Assembly: GCF_050948215.1 (NCBI RefSeq)
Contig: NW_027488581.1
Span: 1,488,001 to 1,552,000 of the forward strand
DNA: 64,000 bases
Reading direction: 5' to 3'
Source: Halictus rubicundus
Taxonomy: Eukaryota > Arthropoda > Insecta > Hymenoptera > Halictidae
This document shows, piece after piece, positions 28,830-42,505 of this stretch (positions within the stretch are counted from its first letter, which is position 1; each line of letters opens with the position of its first letter). The notes beneath the pieces were generated by a model. It did no database searches. It worked only from the letters and a program-made list of their open reading frames with translations, and was not told the DNA's origin. The translations under genes and the position numbers were made by a program.

Positions 28830-31215
28830 AGGATAGGATAGAGGATACGATATGATAGAGGATAGGATAGGATAGAGGATAGGATAGGATAGAGGATAGA
28901 ATAGGATAGAGGATAGGATAGGATAGAGAATAGGATAGGATAGAGGAATGGATAGGATAGAGAATAGGATATAGGATTGGATAGGATAGCGGATAGAATA
29001 GGATAGAGGATTGGATAGGATAGAGGATAGGATATGATAGAGGATAGGATAGGATAGAGGATAGGATAGGATACGATAGAGGATAGGATAGGATAGAGAA
29101 TAGGATATGGGATTGGATAGGATATAGGATTGGATAGGATAGATGATAGAATAGTATAGAGGATAGGATAGGATAGAGGATAGGATATGATAGAGGATAG
29201 GATAGGATAGAGGATAGAGGATAGGATAGGATAGAGGATAGGATAGGATAGAGGATAGGATATGATAGACGATAGGATAGGATAGAGGATAGGATAGGAT
29301 AGAGAATAGGATAGGATAGAGGATAGGATAGGATAGAGGATAGGATAGGATAGAGGATAGGATAGGATAGGATAGAGGATAGGATAGGATAGAGGATAGG
29401 ATAGGATGGAGAATAGGATATAGGATTGGATAGGATAGAGAATAGGATATAGGATTGGATAGGATAGAGGATAGAATAGGATAGAGGATAGGATAGGATA
29501 GAGGATAGGATAGGATAGCGGATAGGATATGATAGAGGATAGGATAGGATAGAGGATAGGATAGGATAAACGATAGGCTAGGATAGAGGATAGGATAGTA
29601 TAGAGGATAGGATAGGATAGAGGATAGGATAGGATAGTGGATAGGATAGGATAGAGGATAGGATAGGATAGAGGATACGATATAGGATTGGATAGGATAG
29701 AGGATAGGATACGATAGAGAATAGGGTAGGCTAGAGAATAGGATATAGGATTGGATAGGATAGAGGATAGGATAGGATAGAGGATACGATATAGGATTGG
29801 ATAGGATAGAGGATAGGATACGATAGAGAATAGGATAGGATAGAGAATAGGATATAGGATTGGATAGGATAGAGGATAGAATAGGATAGGATAGAGAATA
29901 GGATATAGGATTGGATAGGATAGAGGATAGAATAGGATAAAGGATAGGATAGGATAGCGGACAGGATATGTTAGAGGATGGGATAGGATAGAGGATAGGA
30001 TAGGATAGAGAATAGGATATAGGATAGGATAGGATAGCGGACAGGATATGTTAGAGGATGGGATAGGATAGAGGATAGGATAGGATAGAGAATAGGATAT
30101 AGGATTGGATAGGATAGCGGATAGGATAGGATAGAGGATAGGATAGGATAGAGAATAGGATATAGGATTGGATAGGATAGCGGATAGGATAGGATAGGAT
30201 AGAGGATACGATATGATAGAGGATAGGATAGGATAGAGGATAGGATAGAGGATAGGATAGGATAGGATAGAGGATAGGATAGGATAGAGGATAGGATATG
30301 ATAGAGGACAGGATATAGGATTGGATAGAATAGAGGATAAGATAGATGATAGGATAGCATAGAGGATAGGATATGATACAGGATAGGATAGGATAGAGAA
30401 TAGGATAGGATAGAGGATAGGATAGGATAGAGAATAGGATATAGGATTGGATAGGATAGCGGATAGAATAGGATAGAGGATTGGATAGGATAGAGGATAG
30501 GATATGATAGAGGATAGGATAGGATAGAGGATAGGATAGGATACGATAGAGGATAGGATAGGATAGAGAATAGGATATGGCATTGGATAGGATATAGGAT
30601 TGGATAGGATAGATGATAGAATAGTATAGAGGATAGGATAGGATAGAGGATAGGATATGATAGAGGATAGGATAGGATAGAGGATAGGATAGGATAGAGG
30701 ATAGGATATGATAGAGGATAGGATAGGATAGAGGATAGGATAGGATAGAGAATAGGATAGGATAGAGGATAGGATAGGATAGAGGATAGGATAGGATAGA
30801 GGATGGGATAGGATAGGATAGAGGATAGGATAGGATAGAGGATAGGATAGGATGGAGAATAGGATATAGGATTGGATAGGATAGAGAATAGGATATAGGA
30901 TTGGATAGGATAGAGGATAGAATAGGCTAGAGGATAGGATAGGATAGAGGATAGGATAGGATAGCGGATAGGATATGATAGAGGATAGGATAGGATAGAG
31001 GATAGGATAGGATAAACGATAGGCTAGGATAGAGGATAGGATAGTATAGAGGATAGGATAGGATAGAGGATAGGATAGGATAGTGGATAGGATAGGATAG
31101 AGGATAGGATAGGATAGAGGATACGATATAGGATTGGATAGGATAGAGGATAGGATACGATAGAGAATAGGGTAGGATAGAGAATAGGATATAGGATTGG
31201 ATAGGATAGAGGATA
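27957..31215 (+). repeat. About 3.2-kb unit, copy 1 of a mosaic duplication
   Basis: Aligned with the next unit in segments: offset 3,259 from 27,957 to about 28,800 (GATTCGATAGG at 28,072/31,331; GATAAGATAG at 27,992/31,251); offset 3,320 to 29,010 (GAGGAATGG at 28,943/32,263); offset 3,116 near 29,270-29,730 (GACGATA 29,268/32,384; AAACG 29,568/32,684); offset 3,036 at 29,971-30,360; offset 3,235 from about 30,576 (TATGG 30,576/33,811; AAACG 31,014/34,249). Confidence 0.82.
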
Positions 31216-34200
31216 GGATAGGATAGAGGATAGGATAGGATATAGGATAGGATAAGATAGTGGATAGGATAGGATAGTGGATAGGATAGGATAGAGGATA
31301 GGATAGGATAGAGGATAGGATAGGATAGTGGATTCGATAGGATAGAGGACAGGATATGATACAGGATAGGATAGGATAGAGAATAGGATAGTATAGAGGA
31401 TAGGATAGGATAGAGGATAGGATATGATAGAGGATAGGATAGGATAGGATAGAGGATAGGATAGGATAGAGGATAGGATAGGATAGAGGATAGGATATGA
31501 TAGAGGATAGGATAGGATAGAGGATAGGATAGGATAGAGAATAGGATAGGATAGAGGATAGGATAGGATAGAGGATAGGATAGGATAGAGGATAGGATAG
31601 GATAGGATAGAGGATAGGATAGGATAGAGGATAGGATAGGATGGAGAATAGGATATAGGATTGGATAGGATAGAGAATAGGATATAGGATTGGATAGGAT
31701 AGAGGATAGAATAGGATAGAGGATAGGATAGGATAGAGGATAGGATAGGATAGCGGATAGGATATGATAGAGGATAGGATAGGATAGAGGGTAGGATAGG
31801 ATAAACGATAGGATAGGATAGAGGATAGGATAGTATAGAGGATAGGATAGGATAGAGGATAGGATAGGATAGTGGATAGGATAGGATAGAGGATAGGATA
31901 GGATAGAGGATACGATATAGGATTGGATAGGATAGAGGATAGGATAGGATAGAGGATAGGATAGGATAGAGAATAGGATAGGATAGAGGATAGGATAGGA
32001 TAGAGGATAGGATAGGATAGAGGATAGGATAGGATAGAGAATAGGATATAGGATTGGATAATAGAGGATAGGATAGGATAGAGGATAGGATAGGATAGAG
32101 AATAGGATATAGGATTGGATAGGATAGCGGATAGGATAGGATAGAGGATAGGATAGGATAGAGGATACGATATGATAGAGGATAGGATAGGATAGAGGAT
32201 AGGATAGGATAGAGGATAGAATAGGATAGAGGATAGGATAGGATAGAGAATAGGATAGGATAGAGGAATGGATAGGATAGAGAATAGGATATAGGATTGG
32301 ATAGGATAGCGGATAGAATAGGATAGAGGATAGAGGATAGGATAGGATAGAGGATAGGATAGGATAGAGGATAGGATATGATAGACGATAGGATAGGATA
32401 GAGGATAGGATAGGATAGAGAATAGGATAGGATAGAGGATAGGATAGGATAGAGGATAGGATAGGATAGAGGATAGGATAGGATAGGATAGAGGATAGGA
32501 TAGGATAGAGGATAGGATAGGATGGAGAATAGGATATAGGATTGGATAGGATAGAGAATAGGATATAGGATTGGATAGGATAGAGGATAGAATAGGATAG
32601 AGGATAGGATAGGATAGAGGATAGGATAGGATAGCGGATAGGATATGATAGAGGATAGGATAGGATAGAGGATAGGATAGGATAAACGATAGGCTAGGAT
32701 AGAGGATAGGATAGTATAGAGGATAGGATAGGATAGAGGATAGGATAGGATAGTGGATAGGATAGGATAGAGGATAGGATAGGATAGAGGATACGATATA
32801 GGATTGGATAGGATAGAGGATAGGATACGATAGAGAATAGGGTAGGCTAGAGAATAGGATATAGGATTGGATAGGATAGAGGATAGGATAGGATAGAGGA
32901 TAGGATACGATAGAGAATAGGATAGGATAGAGAATAGGATATAGGATTGGATAGGATAGAGGATAGAATAGGATAAAGGATAGGATAGGATAGCGGACAG
33001 GATATGTTAGAGGATGGGATAGGATAGAGGATAGGATAGGATAGAGAATAGGATATAGGATAGGATAGGATAGCGGACAGGATATGTTAGAGGATGGGAT
33101 AGGATAGAGGATAGGATAGGATAGAGAATAGGATATAGGATTGGATAGGATAGCGGATAGGATAGGATAGAGGATAGGATAGGATAGAGAATAGGATATA
33201 GGATTGGATAGGATAGCGGATAGGATAGGATAGGATAGAGGATAGGATATGATAGAGGATAGGATAGGATAGAGGATAGGATAGAGGATAGGATAGGATA
33301 GGATAGAGGATAGGATAGGATAGAGGATAGGATATGATAGAGGACAGGATATAGGATTGGATAGAATAGAGGATAAGATAGATGATAGGATAGCATAGAG
33401 GATAGGATATGATACAGGATAGGATAGGATAGAGAATAGGATAGGATAGAGGATAGGATAGGGTAGAGGATAGGATAGGATAGAGAATAGGATATAGGAT
33501 TGGATAGGATAGCGGATAGGATAGGATAGAGGATAGGATAGGATAGAGGATACGATATGATAGAGGATAGGATAGGATAGAGGATAGGATAGGATAGAGG
33601 ATAGAATAGGATAGAGGATAGGATAGGATAGAGAATAGGATAGGATAGAGGATAGGATAGGATAGAGAATAGGATATAGGATTGGATAGGATAGCGGATA
33701 GAATAGGATAGAGGATTGGATAGGATAGAGGATAGGATATGATAGAGGATAGGATAGGATAGAGGATAGGATAGGATACGATAGAGGATAGGATAGGATA
33801 GAGAATAGGATATGGGATTGGATAGGATATAGGATTGGATAGGATAGATGATAGAATAGTATAGAGGATAGGATAGGATAGAGGATAGGATATGATAGAG
33901 GATAGGATAGGATAGAGGATAGGATAGGATAGAGGATAGGATATGATAGAGGATAGGATAGGATAGAGGATAGGATAGGATAGAGAATAGGATAGGATAG
34001 AGGATAGGATAGGATAGAGGATAGGATAGGATAGAGGATGGGATAGGATAGGATAGAGGATAGGATAGGATAGAGGATAGAATAGGATGGAGAATAGGAT
34101 ATAGGATTGGATAGGATAGAGAATAGGATATAGGATTGGATAGGATAGAGGATAGAATAGGCTAGAGGATAGGATAGGATAGAGGATAGGATAGGATAGC

Positions 34201-34450
34201 GGATAGGATATGATAGAGGATAGGATAGGATAGAGGATAGGATAGGATAAACGATAGGCTAGGATAGAGGATAGGATAGTATAGAGGATAGGATAGGATA
34301 GAGGATAGGATAGGATAGTGGATAGGATAGGATAGAGGATAGGATAGGATAGAGGATACGATATAGGATTGGATAGGATAGAGGATAGGATACGATAGAG
34401 AATAGGGTAGGATAGAGAATAGGATATAGGATTGGATAGGATATAGGATA
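31216..34450 (+). repeat. About 3.2-kb unit, copy 2 of a mosaic duplication
   Basis: Same order of markers as 27,957-31,215, with indels of about +61 bp (near 32,060), -204 bp (near 32,331), -80 bp (near 32,880) and +199 bp (about 33,430-33,630) relative to the first copy. A G at 33,815 (TATGGGATT) corresponds to C at 30,581 (TATGGCATT). Confidence 0.8.
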
Positions 34451-37400
34451 GGATAGGATAGAGGATACGATATAGGATTGGATAGGATAGAGGATAGGAT
34501 ACGATAGAGAATAGGATAGGATAGAGAATAGGATATAGGATTGGATAGGATAGAGGATAGAATAGGATAAAGGATAGGATAGGATAGCGGACAGGATATG
34601 TTAGAGGATGGGATAGGATAGAGGATAGGATAGGATAGAGAATAGGATATAGGATTGGATAGGATAGCGGATAGGATAGGATAGAGGATAAGATAGGATA
34701 GAGAATAGGATATAGGATTGGATAGGATAGCGGATAGGATAGGATAGGATAGAGGATAGGATATGATAGAGGATAGGATAGGATAGAGGATAGGATAGAG
34801 GATACGATAGGATAGAGGATAGGATAGGATAGAGAATAGGATATAGGATTGGATAGGATAGCGGATAGGATAGGATAGAGGATAGGATAGGATAGAGGAT
34901 ACGATATAGGATTGGATAGGATAGAGGATAGGATCCGATAGAGAATAGGATAGGATAGAGAATAGGATATAGGATTGGATATGATAGAGAATAGAATAGG
35001 ATAGAGGATAGGATAGGATAGAGAATAGGATAGGATAGAGGATAGGATAGGATAGAGCATAGGATAGGATAGAGGATAGGATATAGGATTGGATAGGATA
35101 GAGGATACAATACGATAGAGAATAGGATAGGATAGAGAATAGGATATAGAATTGGATAGGATAGAGGATAGAATAGGATATAGGATAGGAGAGGATAGCG
35201 GATAGGATATGTTAGAGGATAGGATAGGATAGAGGATAGGATAGGATAAACGATTCGATAGGATAGAGGATAGGATAGGATAGAGGATAGGATAGGATAG
35301 AGGATAGGATAGGATAGAGGTTAGGATATGATAGAGGGTAGGATAGGATAGAGAATAGGATATAGGATTGGATAGGATAGCGGATAGGATAGGATAGAGG
35401 ATAGGATAGGATAGAGGATACGATATGATAGAGGATAGGATAGGATAGAGGATAGGATAGGATAGAGGATAGAATAGGATAGAGGATAGGATAGGATAGA
35501 GAATAGGATAGGATAGAGGATAGGATAGGATAGAGAATAGGATATAGGATTGGATAGGATAGCGGATAGAATAGGATAGAGGATTGGATAGGATAGAGGA
35601 TAGGATATGATAGAGGATAGGATAGGATAGAGGATAGGATAGGATACGATAGAGGATAGGATAGGATAGAGAATAGGATATGGGATTGGATAGGATATAG
35701 GATTGGATAGGATAGATGATAGAATAGTATAGAGGATAGGATAGGATAGAGGATAGGATATGATAGAGGATAGGATAGGATAGAGGATAGGATAGGATAG
35801 AGGATAGGATAGGATAGAGGATAGGATAGGATAGAGGATAGGATAGGATAGAGAATAGGATAGGATAGAGGATAGGATAGGATGGAGAATAGGATATAGG
35901 ATTGGATAGGATAGAGAATAGGATATAGGATTGGATAGGATAGAGGATAGAATAGGCTAGAGGATAGGATAGGATAGAGGATAGGATAGGATAGCGGATA
36001 GGATATGATAGAGGATAGGATAGGATAGAGGATAGGATAGGATAAACGATAGGCTAGGATAGAGGATAGGATAGTATAGAGGATAGGATAGGATAGAGGA
36101 TAGGATAGGATAGTGGATAGGATAGGATAGAGGATAGGATAGGATAGAGGATACGATATAGGATTGGATAGGATAGAGGATAGGATACGATAGAGAATAG
36201 GGTAGGATAGAGAATAGGATATAGGATTGGATAGGATAGAGGATAGGATAGGATAGAGGATACGATATAGGATTGGATAGGATAGAGGACAGGATACGAT
36301 GGAGAATAGGATAGGATCGAGAATAGGATATAGGATTGGATAGGATAGAGGATAGAATAGGATAAAGGATAGGATAGGATAGCGGACAGGATATGTTAGA
36401 GGATGGGATAGGATAGAGGATAGGATAGGATAGAGAATAGGATATAGGATTGGATAGGATAGCGGATAGGATAGGATAGAGGATAAGATAGGATAGAGAA
36501 TAGGATATAGGATTGGATAGGATAGCGGATAGGATAGGATAGGATAGAGGATAGGATATGATAGAGGATAGGATAGGATAGAGGATAGGATAGAGGATAG
36601 GATAGGATAGGATAGAGGATAGGATAGGATAGAGGATAGGATAGGATAGAGGATAGGATATGATAGAGGACAGGATATAGGATTGGATAGAATAGAGGAT
36701 AGGATAGATGATAGGATAGCATAGAGGATAGGATATGATACAGGATAGGATAGGATAGAGAATAGGATAGGATAGAGGATAGGATAGGGTAGAGGATAGG
36801 ATAGGATAGAGAATAGGATATAGGATTGGATAGGATAGCGGATAGGATAGGATAGAGGATAGGATAGGATAGAGGATAGGATAGGATAGAGAATAGGATA
36901 GGATAGAGGATAGGATAGGATAGAGGATAGGATAGGATAGAGGATAGGATAGGATAGAGAATAGGATATAGGATTGGATAGGATAGCGGATAGGATAGGA
37001 TAGAGGATAGGATAGGATAGAGGATACGATATAGGATTGGATAGGATAGAGGATAGGATCCGATAGAGAATAGGATAGGATAGAGAATAGGATATAGGAT
37101 TGGATATGATAGAGAATAGAATAGGATAGAGGATAGGATAGGATAGAGAATAGGATAGGATAGAGGATAGGATAGGATAGAGCATAGGATAGGATAGAGG
37201 ATAGGATATAGGATTGGATAGGATAGAGGATACAATACGATAGAGAATAGGATAGGATAGAGAATAGGATATAGAATTGGATAGGATAGAGGATAGAATA
37301 GGATATAGGATAGGAGAGGATAGCGGATAGGATATGTTAGAGGATAGGATAGGATAGAGGATAGGATAGGATAAACGATTCGATAGGATAGAGGATAGGA

Positions 37401-37477
37401 TAGGATAGAGGATAGGATAGGATAGAGGATAGGATAGGATAGAGGTTAGGATATGATAGAGGGTAGGATAGGATAGA
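33465..37477 (+). repeat. Further mosaic duplication, offsets 1,868, 1,795 and 2,125
   Basis: Positions 33,465 to about 33,960 match 35,333 onward at 1,868 bp (TACGATATG 33,551/35,419; TATGGG 33,811/35,679). The offset falls to 1,795 through about 34,780 (AAACG 34,249/36,044). Positions 34,791-35,352 match 36,916-37,477 at 2,125 bp (GATCCGATAG 34,932/37,057; GGAGAGG 35,188/37,313). The last match ends where GAGAATAGG faces GAGGATAGG. Confidence 0.8.
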
Positions 37478-39780
37478 GGATAGGATAGGATAGAGGATAG
37501 GATAGGATAGAGGATAGGATAGGATGGAGAATATGATATAGGATTGGATAGGATAGAGAATAGGATATAGGATTGGATAGGATAGAGGATAGAATAGGAT
37601 AGAGGATAGGATAGGATAGAGGATAGGATAGGATAGAGGATAGGATAGGATGGAGAATATGATATAGGATTGGATAGGATAGAGAATAGGATATAGGATT
37701 GGATAGGATAGAGGATAGGATAGGATAGAGGATAGGATAGGATAGAGGATATGATAGGATAGAGGATAGGATAGGATAGAGAAGAAGATAGGATAGCGGA
37801 TAGGATAGGATAGAGGATAGGATAGGATAGTGGATAGGATAGGATAGAGGATAGGATACGATAGAGGATAGGATAGGATAGAGGATATGATAGGATAGTG
37901 GATAGGATAGGATAGAGGATAGGATAGGATAGATGATAGGATAGGATAGAGGATACGATATAGGATTGGATAGGATAGAGGATAGGATACGATAGAGAAT
38001 AGGATAGGACAGAGAATAGGATATAGGATTGGATAGGATAGAGGATAGAATAGGATAAAGGATAGGATAGGATAGCGGATAGGATATGTTAGAGGATAGG
38101 ATAGGATAGAGGATAGGATAGGATAAACGATTCGATAGGATAGAGGATAGGATAGGATAGAGGATAGGATAGGATAGGGGATAGGATAGGATAGAGAATA
38201 GGATAGGATAGAGGATAGGATAGGATAGAGGATAGGATAGGATAGAGGATAGGATAGGATAGAGGATAGGATAGGATAGATGATAGGATAGGATAGTGGA
38301 TAGGATAGGATAGAGGATAGGATAGGATAGAGGATAGGATAGGATAGAGGATAGGATAGGTTAGAGGATAGGATAGGATAGCGGATAGGATATGATAGAG
38401 GATAGGATAGGATATAGGATAGGATAGGATAGGATAGAGAATAGGATATAGGATTGGATAGGATAGCGGATAGGATAGGATAGAGGATAGGATAGGATAG
38501 AGGATAGGATATGATAGAGGATAGGATAGGATAGAGGATAGGATAGGATGGAGAATAGGATATAGGATTGGATAGGATAGAGAATAGGATATAGGATTGG
38601 ATAGGATAGAGGATAGAACAGGATAGAGGATAGGATAGGATAGAGGTTAGGATAGGATAGAGGATAGGATAGGATAGAGGATAGGATAGGATAGAGGATA
38701 GGATAGGATAGAGGATAGGATAGGATAGAGGATAGGATAGGATAGAGGATAGGATAGGATAGAGGATAGGATAGGATAGAGGATAGGATATGATAGTGGA
38801 TAGGATAGGATAGAGGATAGGATAGGATAGAGGATAGGATAGGATAGAGGATAGGATAGGTTAGAGGATAGGATAGGATAGCGGATAGGATGTGATAGAG
38901 GATAGGATAGGATAGAGGATAGGATAGGATAAACGATAGGATAGGATAGAGGATAGGATAGGATAGAGGATAGGATAGGATAGTGGATAGGATAGGATAG
39001 AGGATAGGATAGGATAGAGGATACGATATAGGATTGGATAGGATAGAGGATAGGATACGATAGAGAATAGGATAGGATAGAGGATAGAATAGGATAAAGG
39101 ATAGGATAGGATAGCGGATAGGATATGTTAGAGGATAGGATAGGATAGAGGATAGGATATAGGATAGGATAGGATAGCGGATAGGATAGGATAGAGGATA
39201 GGATATAGGATTGGATAGGATAGAGGATAGAATAGGATAGAGGATAGGATAGGATAGAGAATAGGATATAGGATTGGATAGGATAGCGGATAGGATAGGA
39301 TAGAGGATAGGATAGGATAGAGGATAGGATATGACAGAGGATAGGATAGGATACAGGATAGGATAGGATAGGATAGAGGATAGGATAGGATAGAGGATAG
39401 GATAGGATAGAGGATAGGATAGGATAGAGGATAGGATAGGATAGAGGATAGGATAGGATAGAGGATAGGATAGGATAGAGAATAGGATAGGATAGAGGAT
39501 AGGATAGGGTAGAGGATAGGATAGGATAGAGAATAGGATATAGGATTGGATAGGATAGCGGATAGGATAGGATAGAGGATAGGATAGGATAGAGGATAGG
39601 ATATGATAGAGGATAGGATAGGATAGAGGATAGGATACGATAGAGGATAGGATACGATAGAGGATAGGATAGGATAGAGAATAGGATATAGGATTGGATA
39701 TGATAGAGGATAGAATAGGATAGAGGATAGGATAGGATAGAGAATAGGATAGGATAGAGGATAGGATAGGATAGAGCATA
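37478..39780 (+). repeat. Satellite segment with short local duplications
   Basis: No long higher-order copy was traced here. A 126-bp duplication is visible (GAGAATATGATATAGG at 37,527 and 37,653). A 500-bp repeat spacing is also visible (GGTTAGAGG at 38,359 and 38,859, each followed by GCGGATAGG). GAAGAAGATAGG near 37,780 was seen only once. Confidence 0.75.
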
Positions 39781-40663
39781 GGATAGGATAGAGGATAGGA
39801 TAGGATAGAGGATAGGATAGGATAGAGGATAGGATAGGATTGAGGATAGGATAGGATAGAGGATAGGATGGGATAGAGGATAGGATAGGATAGAGGATAG
39901 GATAGGATAGAGGATAGGATAGGATAGAGAATAGGATAGGATAGAGGATAGGATACGATAGAGGATAGGATACGATAGAGGATAGGATAGGATAGAGGAT
40001 ACGATATGGGATTTAATAGGATAGAGGATAGGATACGATAGAGGATAGGATAGGATAGAGGATAGAGGATAGGATAGAGGATAGGATAGGATAGAGGATA
40101 GGATAGAGGATAGGATAGGATAGAGGATAGGATAGGATAGAGGATAGGATAGGATAGAGGATAGGATAGGATAGAGGATAGGATAGGATACAGGATAGGA
40201 TAGGATAGAGGATAGGATAGGATAGAGAATAGGATGGGATAGAGGATAGGATAGGATAGAGGATAGGATAGGATAGAGGATAGGATACGATAGAGGATAA
40301 GGATAGGATAGAGGATAGGATAGGATATGATAGAGGATAGGATAGGATAGAGGATAGGATAGGATAGAGGATAGGATAGGATAGAGGATAGGATACGATA
40401 GAGGATAGGATAGAGGATAGGATAGAGGATAGGATAGAGGATAGGATAGGATAGAGGATAGGATAGGATAGAGGATAGGATAGGATAGAGGATAGGATAG
40501 GATAGAGGATAGGATACGACAGAGGATAGGATAGGATAGAGGATACGATATAGGATTTAATAGGATAGAGGATAGGATACGATAGAGGATAGGATAGGAT
40601 AGAGGATAGGATAGGATAGAGAATAGGATAGGATAGAGGATGGGATAGGATAGAGGATAATAT

Positions 40664-42505
40664 AGGATAGAGGATAGGATAGGATAGAGGATACGATAGG
40701 ATAGAGGATAGGATAGGATAGAGAATAGGATACGATAGAGGATAGGATAGGATAGAGGATCCGATATAGGATTTAATAGGATAGAGGATAGGATACGATA
40801 AAGGATAGGATAGGATAGAGGATAGGATAGGATAGAGAATAGGATATAGGATTGGATAGGATAGCGGATAGGATAGGATAAAGGATTGGATAGGATAGGG
40901 GATAGGATACGATAGAGGATAGGATAGGATAGAGAATAGGATATAGGATTGGATAGGATAGAGGATAGAATAGGATAGAGGATAGGATAGGATAGAGGAT
41001 AGGATAGGATAGAGGATGGGATAGGATAGAGGATAATATAGGATAGAGGATAGGATAGGATAGAGGATAGGATAGGATAGAGGATACGATATAGGATTTA
41101 ATAGGATAGAGGATAGGATTTAATAGGATAGAGGATAGGGTACGATAGAGGATAGAGGATAGGATAGAGGATAGGATAGGATAGAGGATAGGATAGGATA
41201 AAGGATAGGATAGGATAGAGGATAGGATAGAGGATAGGATAGGATAGAGGATAGGATAGGATAGAGGATAGGATACGATAGAGGATAAGGATAGGATAGA
41301 GGATAGGATAGGATAGAGGATAGGATAGGATAGGATAGAGGATAGGATAGGATAGAGGATAGGATAGGATAGAGGATACGATATAGGATTTAATAGGATA
41401 GAGTATAGGATACGATAGAGGATAGGATAGGATAGAGGATAGGATAGGATTGAGGATAGGATAGGATAGAGGATAGGATGGGATAGAGGATAGGATAGGA
41501 TAGAGGATAGGATAGGATAGAGGATAGGATAGGATAGAGAATAGGATAGGATAGAGGATAGGATACGATAGAGGATAGGATACGATAGAGGATAGGATAG
41601 GATAGAGGATACGATATGGGATTTAATAGGATAGAGGATAGGATACGATAGAGGATAGGATAGGATAGAGGATAGGATAGAGGATAGGATAGGATAGAGG
41701 ATAGGATAGGATAGAGGATAGGATAGGATAGAGGATAGGATAGGATAGAGGATAGGATAGGATAGAGGATAGGATACGATAGAGGATAGGATAGGATAGA
41801 GGATACGATATAGGATTTAATAGGATAGAGGATAGGATTTAATAGGATAGAGGATAGGGTACGATAGAGGATAGAGGATAGGATAGAGGATAGGATAGGA
41901 TAGAGGATAGGATAGGATAAAGGATAGGATAGGATAGAGGATAGGATAGGATAGAGGATAGGATAGGATAGAGGATAGGATAGGATAGAGGATAGGATAG
42001 GATTGAGGATAGGATAGGATAGAGGATAGGATGGGATAGAGGATAGGATAGGATAGAGGATAGGATAGGATAGAGGATAGGATAGGATAGAGAATAGGAT
42101 AGGATAGAGGATAGGATACGATAGAGGATAGGATACGATAGAGGATAGGATAGGATAGAGGATAGGATAGAGGATAGGATAGGATAGAGGATACGATAGG
42201 ATAGAGGATAGGATAGGATAGAGAATAGGATACGATAGAGGATAGGATAGGATAGAGGATCCGATATAGGATTTAATAGGATAGAGGATAGGATACGATA
42301 AAGGATAGGATAGGATAGAGGATAGGATAGGATAGAGAATAGGATATAGGATTGGATAGGATAGCGGATAGGATAGGATAAAGGATTGGATAGGATAGGG
42401 GATAGGATACGATAGAGGATAGGATAGGATAGAGAATAGGATATAGGATTGGATAGGATAGAGGATAGAATAGGATAGAGGATAGGATAGGATAGAGGAT
42501 AGGAT
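40664..42505 (+). repeat. 1,500-bp offset duplication
   Basis: Positions 40,664-41,005 are repeated base for base at 42,164-42,505, including GATCCGATATAGG (40,759/42,259) and GGGGATAGGATACG (near 40,897/42,397). The match ends where GATAGGATAGAGG faces GATATGATACAGG. Confidence 0.92.
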
